Below, one piece after another: positions 32,487 through 41,370 of a stretch of DNA of 64,000 bases. This DNA comes from JANRIC01 sp033765345 (GTDB lineage Bacteria > Bacteroidota > Bacteroidia > Cytophagales > Microscillaceae): positions 52,972-116,971 of the forward strand of contig JANRIC010000033.1 of the NCBI GenBank assembly GCA_033765345.1. Direction: 5' to 3'. The notes beneath the pieces are model-generated. The model was not told where the DNA came from, did no database searches, and was given only the letters and a program-made list of their open reading frames with translations. Within the stretch, counting starts at the first letter, position 1; every line of letters begins with the position of its first letter. The translations under genes were made by a program, and so were the position numbers.

Positions 32487-33014
32487 ATGATTTTCACAGG
32501 GAAAAGTTTATTTGTTTTTCTTGTTTTTATCTTATCGATTCATTTGCTCAAAGCCCAAGAACAGGAATCTGAGGAGAAGCTCGAGAGGCACAATATTGAA
32601 ATTTTTAATGGGATCACAACCAAAAAAGGCCGTTCACTTTATACCCTGGGAATGGATTACGAATATCGCCTTCGTAATCGTATGATTGCATTAGGGCTGA
32701 TGACAGACTATGAATTCGGGCACGATAACAAACGAAGTGAACTGTTGATTACGCCTACCGTCCTTTTTTATCCCTATAAAGGTTTTAAGATTTTTACAGG
32801 CGCAGGAATTGCCTTTGAAATGCTCACACCCAAACAACGCCGATCCGAAAACGCCGAAGAAGAACCCGCCGAGACCTTTATGTTATTTCGGATAGGCACT
32901 GCCTATGATTTTGAATTAAGTAAGGGTTTTTCTATCGCCCCCACTTTCAGCGTGGATATTGATCAAGAATTGGTAGCTTGGGTGTATGGTGTAGGATTTA
33001 CGTGGGAGTTTTAA
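32487..33014 (+). CDS. Small outer-membrane beta-barrel protein
   Basis: 175 residues: a signal peptide (SLFVFLVFILSIHLLKAQ), a short acidic stretch, then about eight beta strands (YTLGMDYEYRLRNRMIALGLMTDYEF, ELLITPTVLFYPYKGFKIFTGAGIAFEM, FMLFRIGTAYDFELSKGFSIAPTFSVDID) ending in WEF, a typical C-terminal aromatic for BAM-dependent barrels. OmpA/OmpW-like size. Function unknown. Confidence 0.75.
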   Translation: MIFTGKSLFVFLVFILSIHLLKAQEQESEEKLERHNIEIFNGITTKKGRSLYTLGMDYEYRLRNRMIALGLMTDYEFGHDNKRSELLITPTVLFYPYKGFKIFTGAGIAFEMLTPKQRRSENAEEEPAETFMLFRIGTAYDFELSKGFSIAPTFSVDIDQELVAWVYGVGFTWEF

Positions 33015-33079
33015 GGAGTGAGATAGTCCTTCTTTGCTGTAAGCCTTGTCATTTTAAAGGTTTTATGAGGAAAAATATG

Positions 33080-33087
33080 TATTTTTG
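33080..33087 (+). promoter_or_regulatory. Bacteroidota -7 box (TATTTTTG) of the toxin-antitoxin operon
   Basis: Perfect TAnnTTTG 15 bp before ATG 33103. Confidence 0.45.
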
Positions 33088-33102
33088 TGAAAAAGAAACA
33101 TT

Positions 33103-33327
33103 ATGATTTCAAAAACTTCTATCAAATACTTAACAGACGAAAAAGGCGAAAAAATAGCAGTGCAAATTCCAATTCAAGTATGGGAAAATTTCCTGGCTGA
33201 TTATACCCATTTATTACAATACCAATACCTCAAAAATGGGCTCCAAGAAGCCTTTCAGGAATGGGAAGATATTAAAGCCGGAAAAAAAACTGCTATTTCT
33301 TTAAATGATTTTTTGAATGCCGACTAA
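33103..33327 (+). CDS. Antitoxin of a type II toxin-antitoxin pair
   Basis: 74 residues: MISKTSIKYLTDEKGEKIAV forms a short beta-rich N-terminus of the sort seen in Phd/DUF2281-like antitoxins (a KYLTDEKGEKIAVQIPIQVWENFL block), followed by an acidic helical tail (LQEAFQEWEDIKAGKKTAISLNDFL). It overlaps the toxin gene by 11 bp. It likely neutralises the toxin and autoregulates the operon. Confidence 0.8.
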   Translation: MISKTSIKYLTDEKGEKIAVQIPIQVWENFLADYTHLLQYQYLKNGLQEAFQEWEDIKAGKKTAISLNDFLNAD

Positions 33328-33685
33328 TCTGATTACTTCCGATAATTTTAGGCGAGAAGCCAAAAGATTATTAAAGAAATACAAATCTTTAAAAGGAGAA
33401 CTTCTTGAGTTACAAGATCAATTGCTAGAGAATCCTGAAATGGGTACAGCATTAGGATACCAAGCGTATAAAATTCGCCTTGCTGTACAAAGTAAAGGTA
33501 AAGGAAAACGTGGAGGTCTTAGAGTAATTACTTATGTTGAAATTGTCATTCAAGTTGAGCCGGATGAAGAGTACATTCATAATATTGTACTGCCGTCTAT
33601 TTATGATAAGTCTGAATATGAAACCATAGAAGATCAACATCTTAAGCAATTGATAGAGGATATAAAAAGAAATAATCAGGATTAG
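33317..33685 (+). CDS. RelE/ParE-type toxin
   Basis: 122 residues with the RelE/ParE fold pattern: SDNFRREAKRLLKKYKSLKGELLELQDQL helices, GTALGYQAYKIRLAVQSKGKGKRGGLRVITYVEI (the central strand with basic residues) and EYIHNIVLPSIYDKSEYETI at the C-terminal strand. Such proteins cleave mRNA at the ribosome or poison gyrase; which one applies is not decidable. Translationally coupled to the antitoxin. Confidence 0.8.
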   Translation: MPTNLITSDNFRREAKRLLKKYKSLKGELLELQDQLLENPEMGTALGYQAYKIRLAVQSKGKGKRGGLRVITYVEIVIQVEPDEEYIHNIVLPSIYDKSEYETIEDQHLKQLIEDIKRNNQD

Positions 33686-33729
33686 TGGTTTCATTCGTTT
33701 TTGTAGTGCTTTGAGATTATCATTAAAAT

Positions 33730-34464
33730 TTATTCCTTCAACCAATAAAAAACTCCCTGCGAAAAAGGCGTCCAAAGTCCACATTGAACGCCAGCCTGCT
33801 GCATACCCCGATTGGTCCAGTTATTACAGGTATTAAAAAGATGGTAGGAATCTTTGCTCTCAAAGAAATAATCGTATTTGCCATAACCCGGCTCTATGAG
33901 TACGAAGTAGCCTTTGGAATCTCTCATGAATTGACCCCGAATAAAATCTATCAGTGCCCGATATTGTATATTGCTCAATCGGAAAGCTACCCTTGTAGGG
34001 CTAGGTAAAGGTATACTTTTGTAAATCTTAACGTGCATCAATGATTGGGTAGGATAAAAAAGTGCCTTAAAAGCCGTATAAACAGAGATTCCTGTGCGTG
34101 ACTCCCGATAAAAACCAAGATCCCCCCAGCCAAAAGCCATATATTGATGGGTTGAATATTTTTGAAAGGTCTGCGGATCAAGGTACTTTAGCCAATCCTG
34201 ACCTTGATAGCGAATCGGCACTACCCAGTCGGTATGTACGCCATTGGTTTGGATAAAAACCAGTACATCTCCCTCGGCAGAGATTGCCTGACCTCCCGCC
34301 GGGATGATCGTCCCAAAGAAAGCCAAGAGCAAATAAAGCCCAATCAAACCCAAAAAAACCAGGAAAATCCTGGCAATCCAGTGTGACCATAAAATAGAAG
34401 CCAAGCTGTTTTTTATAATTATAGTGTCTGTCTTTGGTTTTGAATTTATAAAATTATCTGCCAA
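33730..34464 (-). CDS. DUF2459 / TIGR02117 family membrane-anchored protein
   Basis: About 244 residues: an N-terminal transmembrane helix (IFLVFLGLIGLYLLLAFFGTI), then the family blocks FIQTNGVHTDWVVPI, YMAFGWGDLGFYRESR, FYPTQSLMHVKIY and the conserved HLFNTCNNWTNRGMQQAGVQCGLWTPF, with a Cys/Asn and His that look enzymatic. Biochemical function is not established. The start is uncertain: the ORF opens with TTG at 34464, which coincides with a minus-strand TACTTTTG box (34462-34469), so translation may begin further in. Confidence 0.8.
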   Translation of the reverse strand: MADNFINSKPKTDTIIIKNSLASILWSHWIARIFLVFLGLIGLYLLLAFFGTIIPAGGQAISAEGDVLVFIQTNGVHTDWVVPIRYQGQDWLKYLDPQTFQKYSTHQYMAFGWGDLGFYRESRTGISVYTAFKALFYPTQSLMHVKIYKSIPLPSPTRVAFRLSNIQYRALIDFIRGQFMRDSKGYFVLIEPGYGKYDYFFESKDSYHLFNTCNNWTNRGMQQAGVQCGLWTPFSQGVFYWLKE

Positions 34465-34537
34465 AAGTAACCTATTTTAAAAAAAAGACCCCCAAGTCAA
34501 TCCTCGGAGGCCTAAACATATAAGCAGCAAACAAAGG

Positions 34538-37500
34538 TTATTCAATCACCAATCGTTGTACGGTTTGGTCTACCTGATTGGCACTTACCTTCAAGAGGTA
34601 TACCCCAGTTCTCAGATTCAAAGCTTGGAGGTCTATAGTCAGACTTTCTGTTCCTTGTTCATTCTCAAGGCTACCGGACTTAATCAAGCCACCTTGTTCA
34701 TTTCTGAGCTCAAAACGGATTAATCCTGTTACTTTTCCTGTAAACTTCAGGTTCAAACTTTTGGTAATGAGCGGATTAGGGTGCAATTGATAGCTAATTC
34801 CTGTGGTATTTTTCAGAGAATTGGCGGCTACTTGCAGACAAGAACGGATGTAATAATTGCTTGCATAAGTACACACATCTACGTCACACGTGGGTGCTCC
34901 TGATGTACCGAGTATTCTCCCGTAGAAGGGCTGCCCATTGCTATAACGGAACGGTACTTCTGTTCCAGGGGCTACACTGCCGCACTGTGGGCGGGTATGG
35001 GTGTCACCCAAACGATTCACTGCTTTGCCGAAGATATATTTCCCATCGGCACTCAGAGCCTCTACTTCATACGTCCAGCCATCGTTAAATCTCAAACCCC
35101 GGATTTCGGGCAGCATAGAGGAAGGTGTATTGGATGTGCCCATCTTGCGGAATGGCTTGATTGTACAATCATTATGGATCTCCCAAGCACCTGCTTTGCC
35201 GTCGCTGCGATAGCCTATTACGATTCCTATGACATAGCTGCTATTACTTCGCACAAAGTTGGCATAGGTAGCAGGCTGTACATCCACTACCGAAGCCAGG
35301 TCGGCAGGCCATTGAGCGGCAGGTATTTCACAATTGGCCAGATGGATTACATTATTGGCGGGTAATTCGCAGATTTCCAATTGATTTACATATAAATTAC
35401 GAGCTGCATCAGGTCCGGCATTGGCATTAAAGAAGCGAATTCTAGTAGCAGTTTGGTCTCCACCAACATTCAATAAAGAGCCGCTAAAGTTTTGTACTGC
35501 TCCTCCACCCAAAGTCAGTACTTGCATTTCATAAGCTCCTCCATCCAACATACGGAGGCTAAAAGCCAGTCCTTCATCCGTAAAGCCAATGCTGCTTGAG
35601 ATGACTCCTGAAGCTTGATTGAGGCTATATGTTGCCTGCCCTCCAACAAAGAAAAACTCTAGCAGATTCTGGCCGCTTGCGTTTTGTAAAGCCCACCCTG
35701 TGGTACCTCCATTGTTGATAAAACCATTGTCAAACCGGAATTTAAGCTGTTTTTGCGGATCAAGTGGACTTGCAAAAGGACGAATGGCGTTGGATACATC
35801 CCCATTATTGGCATACAAACCAAAAGACTCTCCAGCAAGGTCGATATCTCCGTCCTGGTTTTGGTCTCCGTCTCCATTTTCAGTAGAACGAAATACAAAA
35901 TATCCTCCTGTCCCTGAATTGTTGTTTTGAGTGCTTAATTGCCAGGCCGCAAAACCTGAACCTCCATTATCTCCAGGCTGCCAGCCATCATCATAAGCCG
36001 TAGCATTGGCAGCATCACTTTGGCAATTGCTCCCTTCGGTGCATGCACTCGGTGCCGTAAATAAATTATTCAAAGACAAAATACAAGCACTTTCTTCAGA
36101 GAAAAAAGCACTTACATTGACCCCTAAACCGTCTGCGGGTAGATTTGCTAGGTTGACCGTCTGCGGGCTTCCTGTAATCGGGAAGTTGCGCCCATTAACC
36201 ACCAAAAAGCCGCTCGTAGGAGCATTGGTATATTCAATCACCAAACTTTGGCTGTAAGCGTTGATAAGCGGTTCGCAGGCAGATTGTGAACCCACACTGA
36301 TGCCCGACAATACACAAGGAGGGCAAGCCTGGGCTGCGGTAAATAATGCGGTTTGGGTAAATGAACAGGTATTGTCGGCACTAAAGCTAGCCGTGACATC
36401 TACCGAAAGTCCGTCGGCATTCAAACCAGCCAGTGTAACAGTTTGCGGGCTGCTTGTAATGGCAAATTGCTGGCCATTGACTAGCAAAAAGCCTTCTGAG
36501 GGAGCATTTTTGTAGGTGACTTGTACTTCTTGGGTATAGGTATTGTCGGCTGATACACAGGCAGTTTGGTTAAAAGCTTGTAATTGAGTGATTTCGCAAG
36601 GCAAACAGGCAGCAGGTGCCGTAAATAGAGCGTTTTCACTAAAGCTACACGCCGGTAGTGCCGAAAAGGAAGCCGTGACATCTACAGCTTGCTCGTCAGC
36701 ACTTAGCCCAGTAAGTATAAGGGTTTGTGGGCTTCCAGTAATATCAAAAAATTGATTATTTACCAGCAGTTTTCCAGTAGCAGGAGCATCCGTATAGGTC
36801 ACGGTCAGCTCTTGGGTATACGTATTAGTAAGTGGGTCACAACTTCCCTGAACTCCAGCACTTAAGCCACTGATGCTGCAATTGAGCGGCTCACAAATTT
36901 CAAACGCATTAAAGTAAGCATTGCGTTGGTTGCCCCCACCCGCATTGGCATTAAATAGGCGAACGCGATCAATCAACTGACCTCCCGAAGGATTAGACAG
37001 TGTGCCGTTGATGTTAAAGTTAGCCCCATCTGCCAGCCGGGTAATGTCTACACGATAGGTACTACTTGTCAGCAAAGTAAATTTGAGCGCAAGGCCTTCA
37101 TCCGTGAAGCCTAAACCCGTAACGCTTCTCAGCCCGCCTTGATCAACTACTTCATAGCTAGAAGCTCCAGCTCTGAAGATAAATTCAAAGACATTTTGAT
37201 CATTAGCGTTCCGTAATCCGAAACCGACAGTCCCGCCATTTTCAATCCAGCCATTGTCCATTTTCAAAGAAAAAGAGCCGTTTACAACCAAAGGCACATT
37301 CAAGGTACGGATGGCATTAGAGACATCTCCTGAATTGCCATACAATCCCCAAGCCTCATTGCCAATATCAATATCACCGTCTCCGTTGGAGTCACCGTCG
37401 CCATTAGAGGTCGAGGTAAAGATAAACCTTCCGGCGGTAGCAGCATTGTTATTTTGGGTGCTGAGTTGCCAGGCACCAAAGCCGGAGCCGTCATTGTCGC

Positions 37501-40033
37501 CGTTTGCCCAGCCATCGTCGTAAGCTGTAGCATGAGCGTGGCTGTTTTCACAGGAAAACAGTTGGGTGCAAGTTGCAGGGGCATTGAATAAAGCCGTTTC
37601 GGTTAGGCTACAGCCCGTTCCTAAAGACACGCTTACATCTACTGGTGCACCATCTGAAGCCAAACCTGTGAGCGTGACAGTTTGCGGGCTTGCTGTCAGG
37701 GCAAAAGCCACTCCATTTACCAGCAGGCTTGCTCCATTGGGTGCATTGATGTACGAAATGATAATTTCCTGAGAATAGGTATTATCAGCGGGGTTACAGG
37801 CTGACTGTGTACCGTTTGTCACAGAGGTGATGGCACATACATCTGTATTGAAGCTTATGAGCAAGGAAATACCATTGCACTGAAAAGTACCTTCGGCAGA
37901 GGCTTCAAGTGGAAAGGTAGAGAAATTGCCATTGCGGTTGGGTGAATTGGGACGATCAGGAGAGAACACAAAATCAGTAGTTGTGCTGGCATAAGTCAAT
38001 GAACCTGCTTCACGCTCCTGACCAGTGCTGGCATCATATACAAAAATACGCAATACTTCGCCGTCATTCATACCCTGGCTAGAGGGTGCGCCTAGAATCT
38101 CGATCACCATATCGTGTACGCCATCCCAGCCGAAGTTTTGACCTATTCTGCCGATACCTACTACTTGTCCGGTGCTATTTTTTACGGCGATTTGGTCTCC
38201 CAAAGCAATGGGAGCTCCATTCACAATAAAATTAGAAGCATCTTCGGCTCTTAAAGCCAGGAAGTGTAGGCATCCACCCGGAGTAGCGTCTATTTGGAAG
38301 TGGCTAGATTGCCCGTCGGGAGCTTGCGGATACAACCCGGTGGGTGCATACCAAGTATAATCACGGGGCTGGGCTTTGATCAAGGCTCGACCGTCGCCGA
38401 AGGCCTGGGTTGTTTCAAACATAAAGCCATCGGAATAATCCTTCAAAAATTTATTGCTGAAAGGCGTATTGACAAAAACTGCATTGGTTTTTGTTGGGTG
38501 ATCATTCAAACCCAGCACCAGTCCATCAGAAACGCCCCCCGTAGTACCGTCACGGCGCATGGCAAACATATTCCCGCCGTTGTTGTCACCGTCATAAGGA
38601 GCAGCATTAGGCCAGAAACCATTCAGATTTTGGATATGCGCTGAACCTCCTTTGGCAAAAGTATTTCTGAGGGCCATCTGCCATTTGATGTCTTCATCCA
38701 GATTAAACCAGAAATAATCCTTCCAAAACACAATCGGACGACCTTCGGAAGCCATCAGAATAGGATAACCCATATCTTCCTTATCACTAAAAATAGGATT
38801 GTGGTCGGGCAGTATATCCAGACGTAGACAAGAATTGCCAAAAGGGATGTCACAATTGCCGTCGTTATCCTCGGCAAAGCCAATACGGTCAGTATCGTGG
38901 GTATCCAGCCAAGTAACCACATCATCTCCCGTAAGGGCAGAACCCCAGACGAGTCCAGCACCGCCTAAAGTTTGGTACAAGTCTGTGCTTCCCGAAGTAT
39001 TATTCAATACAGATTGCAAAGCACCCCTCAATGGGAAATCAAAAAGTGACATATCGGCTGATTTTACGCCGCCGGAGTTGGAGGAATTCTCGACCAATGC
39101 GTGATAACTTTCAAGTGCGCCGATGTTAAAGTCAAAAGATTCTCCAAGGGCAAAAGGTTGTGTGCCGTTTTTGCTCTCGATGATAAATTTGGCCAGAAAA
39201 TCAGGCTCTATATGTTTGACGGCATCGAGGCGCAGTTCGTCAAAACCGACTTCTTCGGTCAGATATCGCCCCCAGCCGATAAGCTCTGCACCCATTTCGC
39301 CAATGGCATTGGGCGCACCGAAGTACCAGCTTCCTGGATTTCCATTGCCTAGTGGTGGCGGCACAGTGGTTGGCCGGCTAAAATAACAGACATCCTCGAA
39401 GAAAATAGGGTCGTGGTAAGGAGGATTTTCATCAGGGTGAAAATTATTCGGATGAAAATCCTCGGGTCCGCTGAATAATCGTCCGCTTGGAGGATTATAA
39501 ATTAGAAAACGGAAATCTGTACCGGCCTCCTCGAAAGCTTGGGCATCTCCCCCAGCACGGTGATTGAGTACAGCATCTGCCATAACTTTGACCCCGTTGG
39601 CGTGCAAAGCAGTAATCATCGCATCAAGCTCGGCACGGCTACCGTGTCGGGTTCGGATAGTTCCCTTACTGTTGAACTCACCGAGATCGAAATAATCATA
39701 GGGTCCATAACCCATATCGAACTTTCCAGCAAAACCTTTGGTAGGTGGAGGAGTCCAAACGCTGGCAAAACCTGCTTTGCCCAGTTCAGGGGCGACAATA
39801 GCCAGGGTATCCCACCAAATGCCGCCGTTGCTGAGGTCGGTCAGGTCTCCGGGATGCGAATTCCAGTAGAAACCCTGCAAGATTACATCCTGCCCCTGTG
39901 CTTTGGGCTGGGTAAAAAGTAGCAAAAAACCAAGCATCCAGGAAATACGAAGAGGTCTTTTCCATAGTGTTGGAAAACAACTCAAACAAAACCATAGAAG
40001 CCCTGCTTTGAAAGAGGGAAAAATATTCGTCAT
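34538..40033 (-). CDS. Secreted multidomain alpha-amylase (GH13) with repeat modules and T9SS sorting domain
   Basis: 1,831 residues. The signal peptide is near residues 33-47 (MLGFLLLFTQPKAQG; this M may be the real start). The GH13 domain covers about 48-480 with region I DAVLNH, region II GFDELRLDAVKH (nucleophile D270), region III GESF (acid/base E298) and region IV LDTHDT (D380). A C-terminal beta domain follows. After it come several Cys-rich modules of about 80 residues with xxLLVNGxxF-xITxSPQTVxLxGL, and two longer modules that begin with AYDDGW and contain Ca-loop motifs (DGDSNGDGDIDIGNE, DGDQNQDGDIDLAGE). A typical T9SS tail begins LHPNPLITKSLN and ends QTVQRLVIE. It hydrolyses alpha-1,4-glucans outside the cell. 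A LacI-type palindrome lies 135 bp upstream. Confidence 0.92.
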   Translation of the reverse strand: MTNIFPSFKAGLLWFCLSCFPTLWKRPLRISWMLGFLLLFTQPKAQGQDVILQGFYWNSHPGDLTDLSNGGIWWDTLAIVAPELGKAGFASVWTPPPTKGFAGKFDMGYGPYDYFDLGEFNSKGTIRTRHGSRAELDAMITALHANGVKVMADAVLNHRAGGDAQAFEEAGTDFRFLIYNPPSGRLFSGPEDFHPNNFHPDENPPYHDPIFFEDVCYFSRPTTVPPPLGNGNPGSWYFGAPNAIGEMGAELIGWGRYLTEEVGFDELRLDAVKHIEPDFLAKFIIESKNGTQPFALGESFDFNIGALESYHALVENSSNSGGVKSADMSLFDFPLRGALQSVLNNTSGSTDLYQTLGGAGLVWGSALTGDDVVTWLDTHDTDRIGFAEDNDGNCDIPFGNSCLRLDILPDHNPIFSDKEDMGYPILMASEGRPIVFWKDYFWFNLDEDIKWQMALRNTFAKGGSAHIQNLNGFWPNAAPYDGDNNGGNMFAMRRDGTTGGVSDGLVLGLNDHPTKTNAVFVNTPFSNKFLKDYSDGFMFETTQAFGDGRALIKAQPRDYTWYAPTGLYPQAPDGQSSHFQIDATPGGCLHFLALRAEDASNFIVNGAPIALGDQIAVKNSTGQVVGIGRIGQNFGWDGVHDMVIEILGAPSSQGMNDGEVLRIFVYDASTGQEREAGSLTYASTTTDFVFSPDRPNSPNRNGNFSTFPLEASAEGTFQCNGISLLISFNTDVCAITSVTNGTQSACNPADNTYSQEIIISYINAPNGASLLVNGVAFALTASPQTVTLTGLASDGAPVDVSVSLGTGCSLTETALFNAPATCTQLFSCENSHAHATAYDDGWANGDNDGSGFGAWQLSTQNNNAATAGRFIFTSTSNGDGDSNGDGDIDIGNEAWGLYGNSGDVSNAIRTLNVPLVVNGSFSLKMDNGWIENGGTVGFGLRNANDQNVFEFIFRAGASSYEVVDQGGLRSVTGLGFTDEGLALKFTLLTSSTYRVDITRLADGANFNINGTLSNPSGGQLIDRVRLFNANAGGGNQRNAYFNAFEICEPLNCSISGLSAGVQGSCDPLTNTYTQELTVTYTDAPATGKLLVNNQFFDITGSPQTLILTGLSADEQAVDVTASFSALPACSFSENALFTAPAACLPCEITQLQAFNQTACVSADNTYTQEVQVTYKNAPSEGFLLVNGQQFAITSSPQTVTLAGLNADGLSVDVTASFSADNTCSFTQTALFTAAQACPPCVLSGISVGSQSACEPLINAYSQSLVIEYTNAPTSGFLVVNGRNFPITGSPQTVNLANLPADGLGVNVSAFFSEESACILSLNNLFTAPSACTEGSNCQSDAANATAYDDGWQPGDNGGSGFAAWQLSTQNNNSGTGGYFVFRSTENGDGDQNQDGDIDLAGESFGLYANNGDVSNAIRPFASPLDPQKQLKFRFDNGFINNGGTTGWALQNASGQNLLEFFFVGGQATYSLNQASGVISSSIGFTDEGLAFSLRMLDGGAYEMQVLTLGGGAVQNFSGSLLNVGGDQTATRIRFFNANAGPDAARNLYVNQLEICELPANNVIHLANCEIPAAQWPADLASVVDVQPATYANFVRSNSSYVIGIVIGYRSDGKAGAWEIHNDCTIKPFRKMGTSNTPSSMLPEIRGLRFNDGWTYEVEALSADGKYIFGKAVNRLGDTHTRPQCGSVAPGTEVPFRYSNGQPFYGRILGTSGAPTCDVDVCTYASNYYIRSCLQVAANSLKNTTGISYQLHPNPLITKSLNLKFTGKVTGLIRFELRNEQGGLIKSGSLENEQGTESLTIDLQALNLRTGVYLLKVSANQVDQTVQRLVIE

Positions 40034-40470
40034 AATTTATGGAAGTTTAAGGAAAAATTATAGTTTTTTTAATAAAGCAGCATGGCGAATTGAATCTTAT
40101 GATTTTAAAGTATATTAAATATTATTAAAATACAATTTTTTTCAGATATTATTTTTTGAATTTTTCATTGCAAACGTTTGCAAAATGCTTTTTTTAAGGA
40201 TTTTTTTGAGGATATTTAAAAGAAGTAGAGGAATTAGATAAGACAAAGTAATGTATTAGAATTAAAATAAAAATTGTACTTTTTTTATGTTAAATTCTTA
40301 TCAATCCTAAAAGACTTAAGCTACTGACCGATGGGAATCGAGTATTTACGATCTTCTCTATCAAACCCTTCTCTTCTTCTACTTTTCCAACACCTCCGTC
40401 TACTTGATTTGACCTGAAAATCCCTGCTCTTTATTATTGCCCCAGTTTCAAACCATAAATCACGAATACG
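40034..40470. other. Divergent intergenic region between the amylase and TPR genes
   Basis: 437 bp, strongly AT-rich on the amylase side. Apart from the 16-bp operator palindrome (40168-40183) I see no gene, terminator or clean -7 box on either strand. Confidence 0.4.
40168..40183. promoter_or_regulatory. LacI/GalR-family operator palindrome
   Basis: TTGCAAACGTTTGCAA is a perfect 16-bp palindrome with the central CG typical of LacI-family operators. It lies 135 bp upstream of the alpha-amylase start codon (minus strand) and about 290 bp before the divergent TPR gene. No LacI-type gene is in the window. Most likely the binding site of an unlinked maltose/starch-responsive regulator acting on the amylase gene. 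Confidence 0.6.
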
Positions 40471-41211
40471 ATGCAAAAGATCATTTTATTAACTGTATTT
40501 TTCTTTTTAGGGATGACTTGGGGAGTCTTCCTACACGCACAAACGCCTGCTAAGATCGAGGATCGCATTTACCAGGCTTTCGAGCAAAGCTTCGTGAAAG
40601 GTGCAAATGGACTGGAATCCATTATCCAAGAATTGGAAGCATTTTATCAATCCGACTCCAAACGACACTGGGCTTACTGGCAGGGCTATGCACACTACTA
40701 TTTGTCTATCTATCACCTCAAAACGGATAAAAAAAATGAGGCAAATACTACTTTGCAGAAAGGAATACAAATTCTGGAAGGCATCCGAGATAAAAATTCG
40801 GATGATTATGCCTTACTGGGTGCTTTGCAAAGTTTTAGCATCACTTATAACCCTTCCGAAGCTCCCGTACTTAGCACCAAAGCCCTCAAAAATACTGAAA
40901 AAGCCATCGAACTGGACGGGCAAAACTTAAGAGCTTACTTGATTGCTGGCCGTAATGATTTTTACAAACCTGAGCAGTACGGCGGAGGAAAAGTCACAGA
41001 AAAACACCTCCTCAAAGCACTTAGCCTGAAAGACAGCTACCAGACCGACAATTCATACACACCTACCTGGGGCAGGTCGGAAGCTTATGCACTGCTGGTG
41101 CAATTCTATCAGCGTGAAGGACGTAAAGAAGAAGCACTGCTTTTCTGCAAACAAGGGCTACAAAAATTCCCCAACGATTATATGCTCAATCAACTGCAAA
41201 AAGAATTGTAA
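40471..41211 (+). CDS. Periplasmic TPR-repeat protein
   Basis: 246 residues with a signal peptide (IILLTVFFFLGMTWGVFLHAQ) and several TPR-like helix pairs (HYYLSIYHLKTDKKNEANTTLQKGIQIL, APVLSTKALKNTEKAIELDGQNLRAYLIAG, AYALLVQFYQREGRKEEALLFCKQGLQKFP). It starts a four-gene plus-strand unit with a TonB receptor, a sensor kinase and a LytTR regulator. The 160-bp spacer to the receptor gene carries an inverted G-rich repeat. It probably scaffolds or senses in the periplasm. Confidence 0.8.
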   Translation: MQKIILLTVFFFLGMTWGVFLHAQTPAKIEDRIYQAFEQSFVKGANGLESIIQELEAFYQSDSKRHWAYWQGYAHYYLSIYHLKTDKKNEANTTLQKGIQILEGIRDKNSDDYALLGALQSFSITYNPSEAPVLSTKALKNTEKAIELDGQNLRAYLIAGRNDFYKPEQYGGGKVTEKHLLKALSLKDSYQTDNSYTPTWGRSEAYALLVQFYQREGRKEEALLFCKQGLQKFPNDYMLNQLQKEL

Positions 41212-41222
41212 TACGGGGTGTC

Positions 41223-41343
41223 GGGAGTCAGGAGTGGGGTGTCGGGGGTCGGGTGTCAGGGGTCGGGTGTCAGGGGTCGGGAGTCAGTTCACTCTTACTT
41301 TCTACCAAACTCCAAACACTCAACACCCGACTCCTCACTCCCA
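41223..41343. repeat. G-rich repeat element with 22-bp imperfect inverted ends
   Basis: Left end GGGAGTCAGGAGTGGGGTGT (41223-41242) pairs with right end ACACCCGACTCCTCACTCCC (about 41323-41342). Inside, a 14-bp unit, GGTCGGGTGTCAGG, is repeated in tandem with partial copies. The G-rich plus strand could also fold into quadruplex structures. It lies between the TPR and TonB-receptor genes, where it could end or attenuate transcription. Confidence 0.65.
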
Positions 41344-41370
41344 AGCACCAATTTTAAAAACCATATAACC

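Noticed and set aside
34470..34520. Terminator between the DUF2459 gene and the amylase gene
   Set aside because: GACCCCC and CTCGGAGG arms pair poorly; not convincing enough to annotate.
34578..39922. Many ORFs of 60-127 codons on the plus strand opposite the amylase
   Set aside because: Shadows of a repetitive long gene; the repeated modules create repeated antisense frames.
41215..41290. Possible CRISPR-like direct repeats
   Set aside because: Units are short, contiguous and G-rich without unique spacers, and no cas genes are present.
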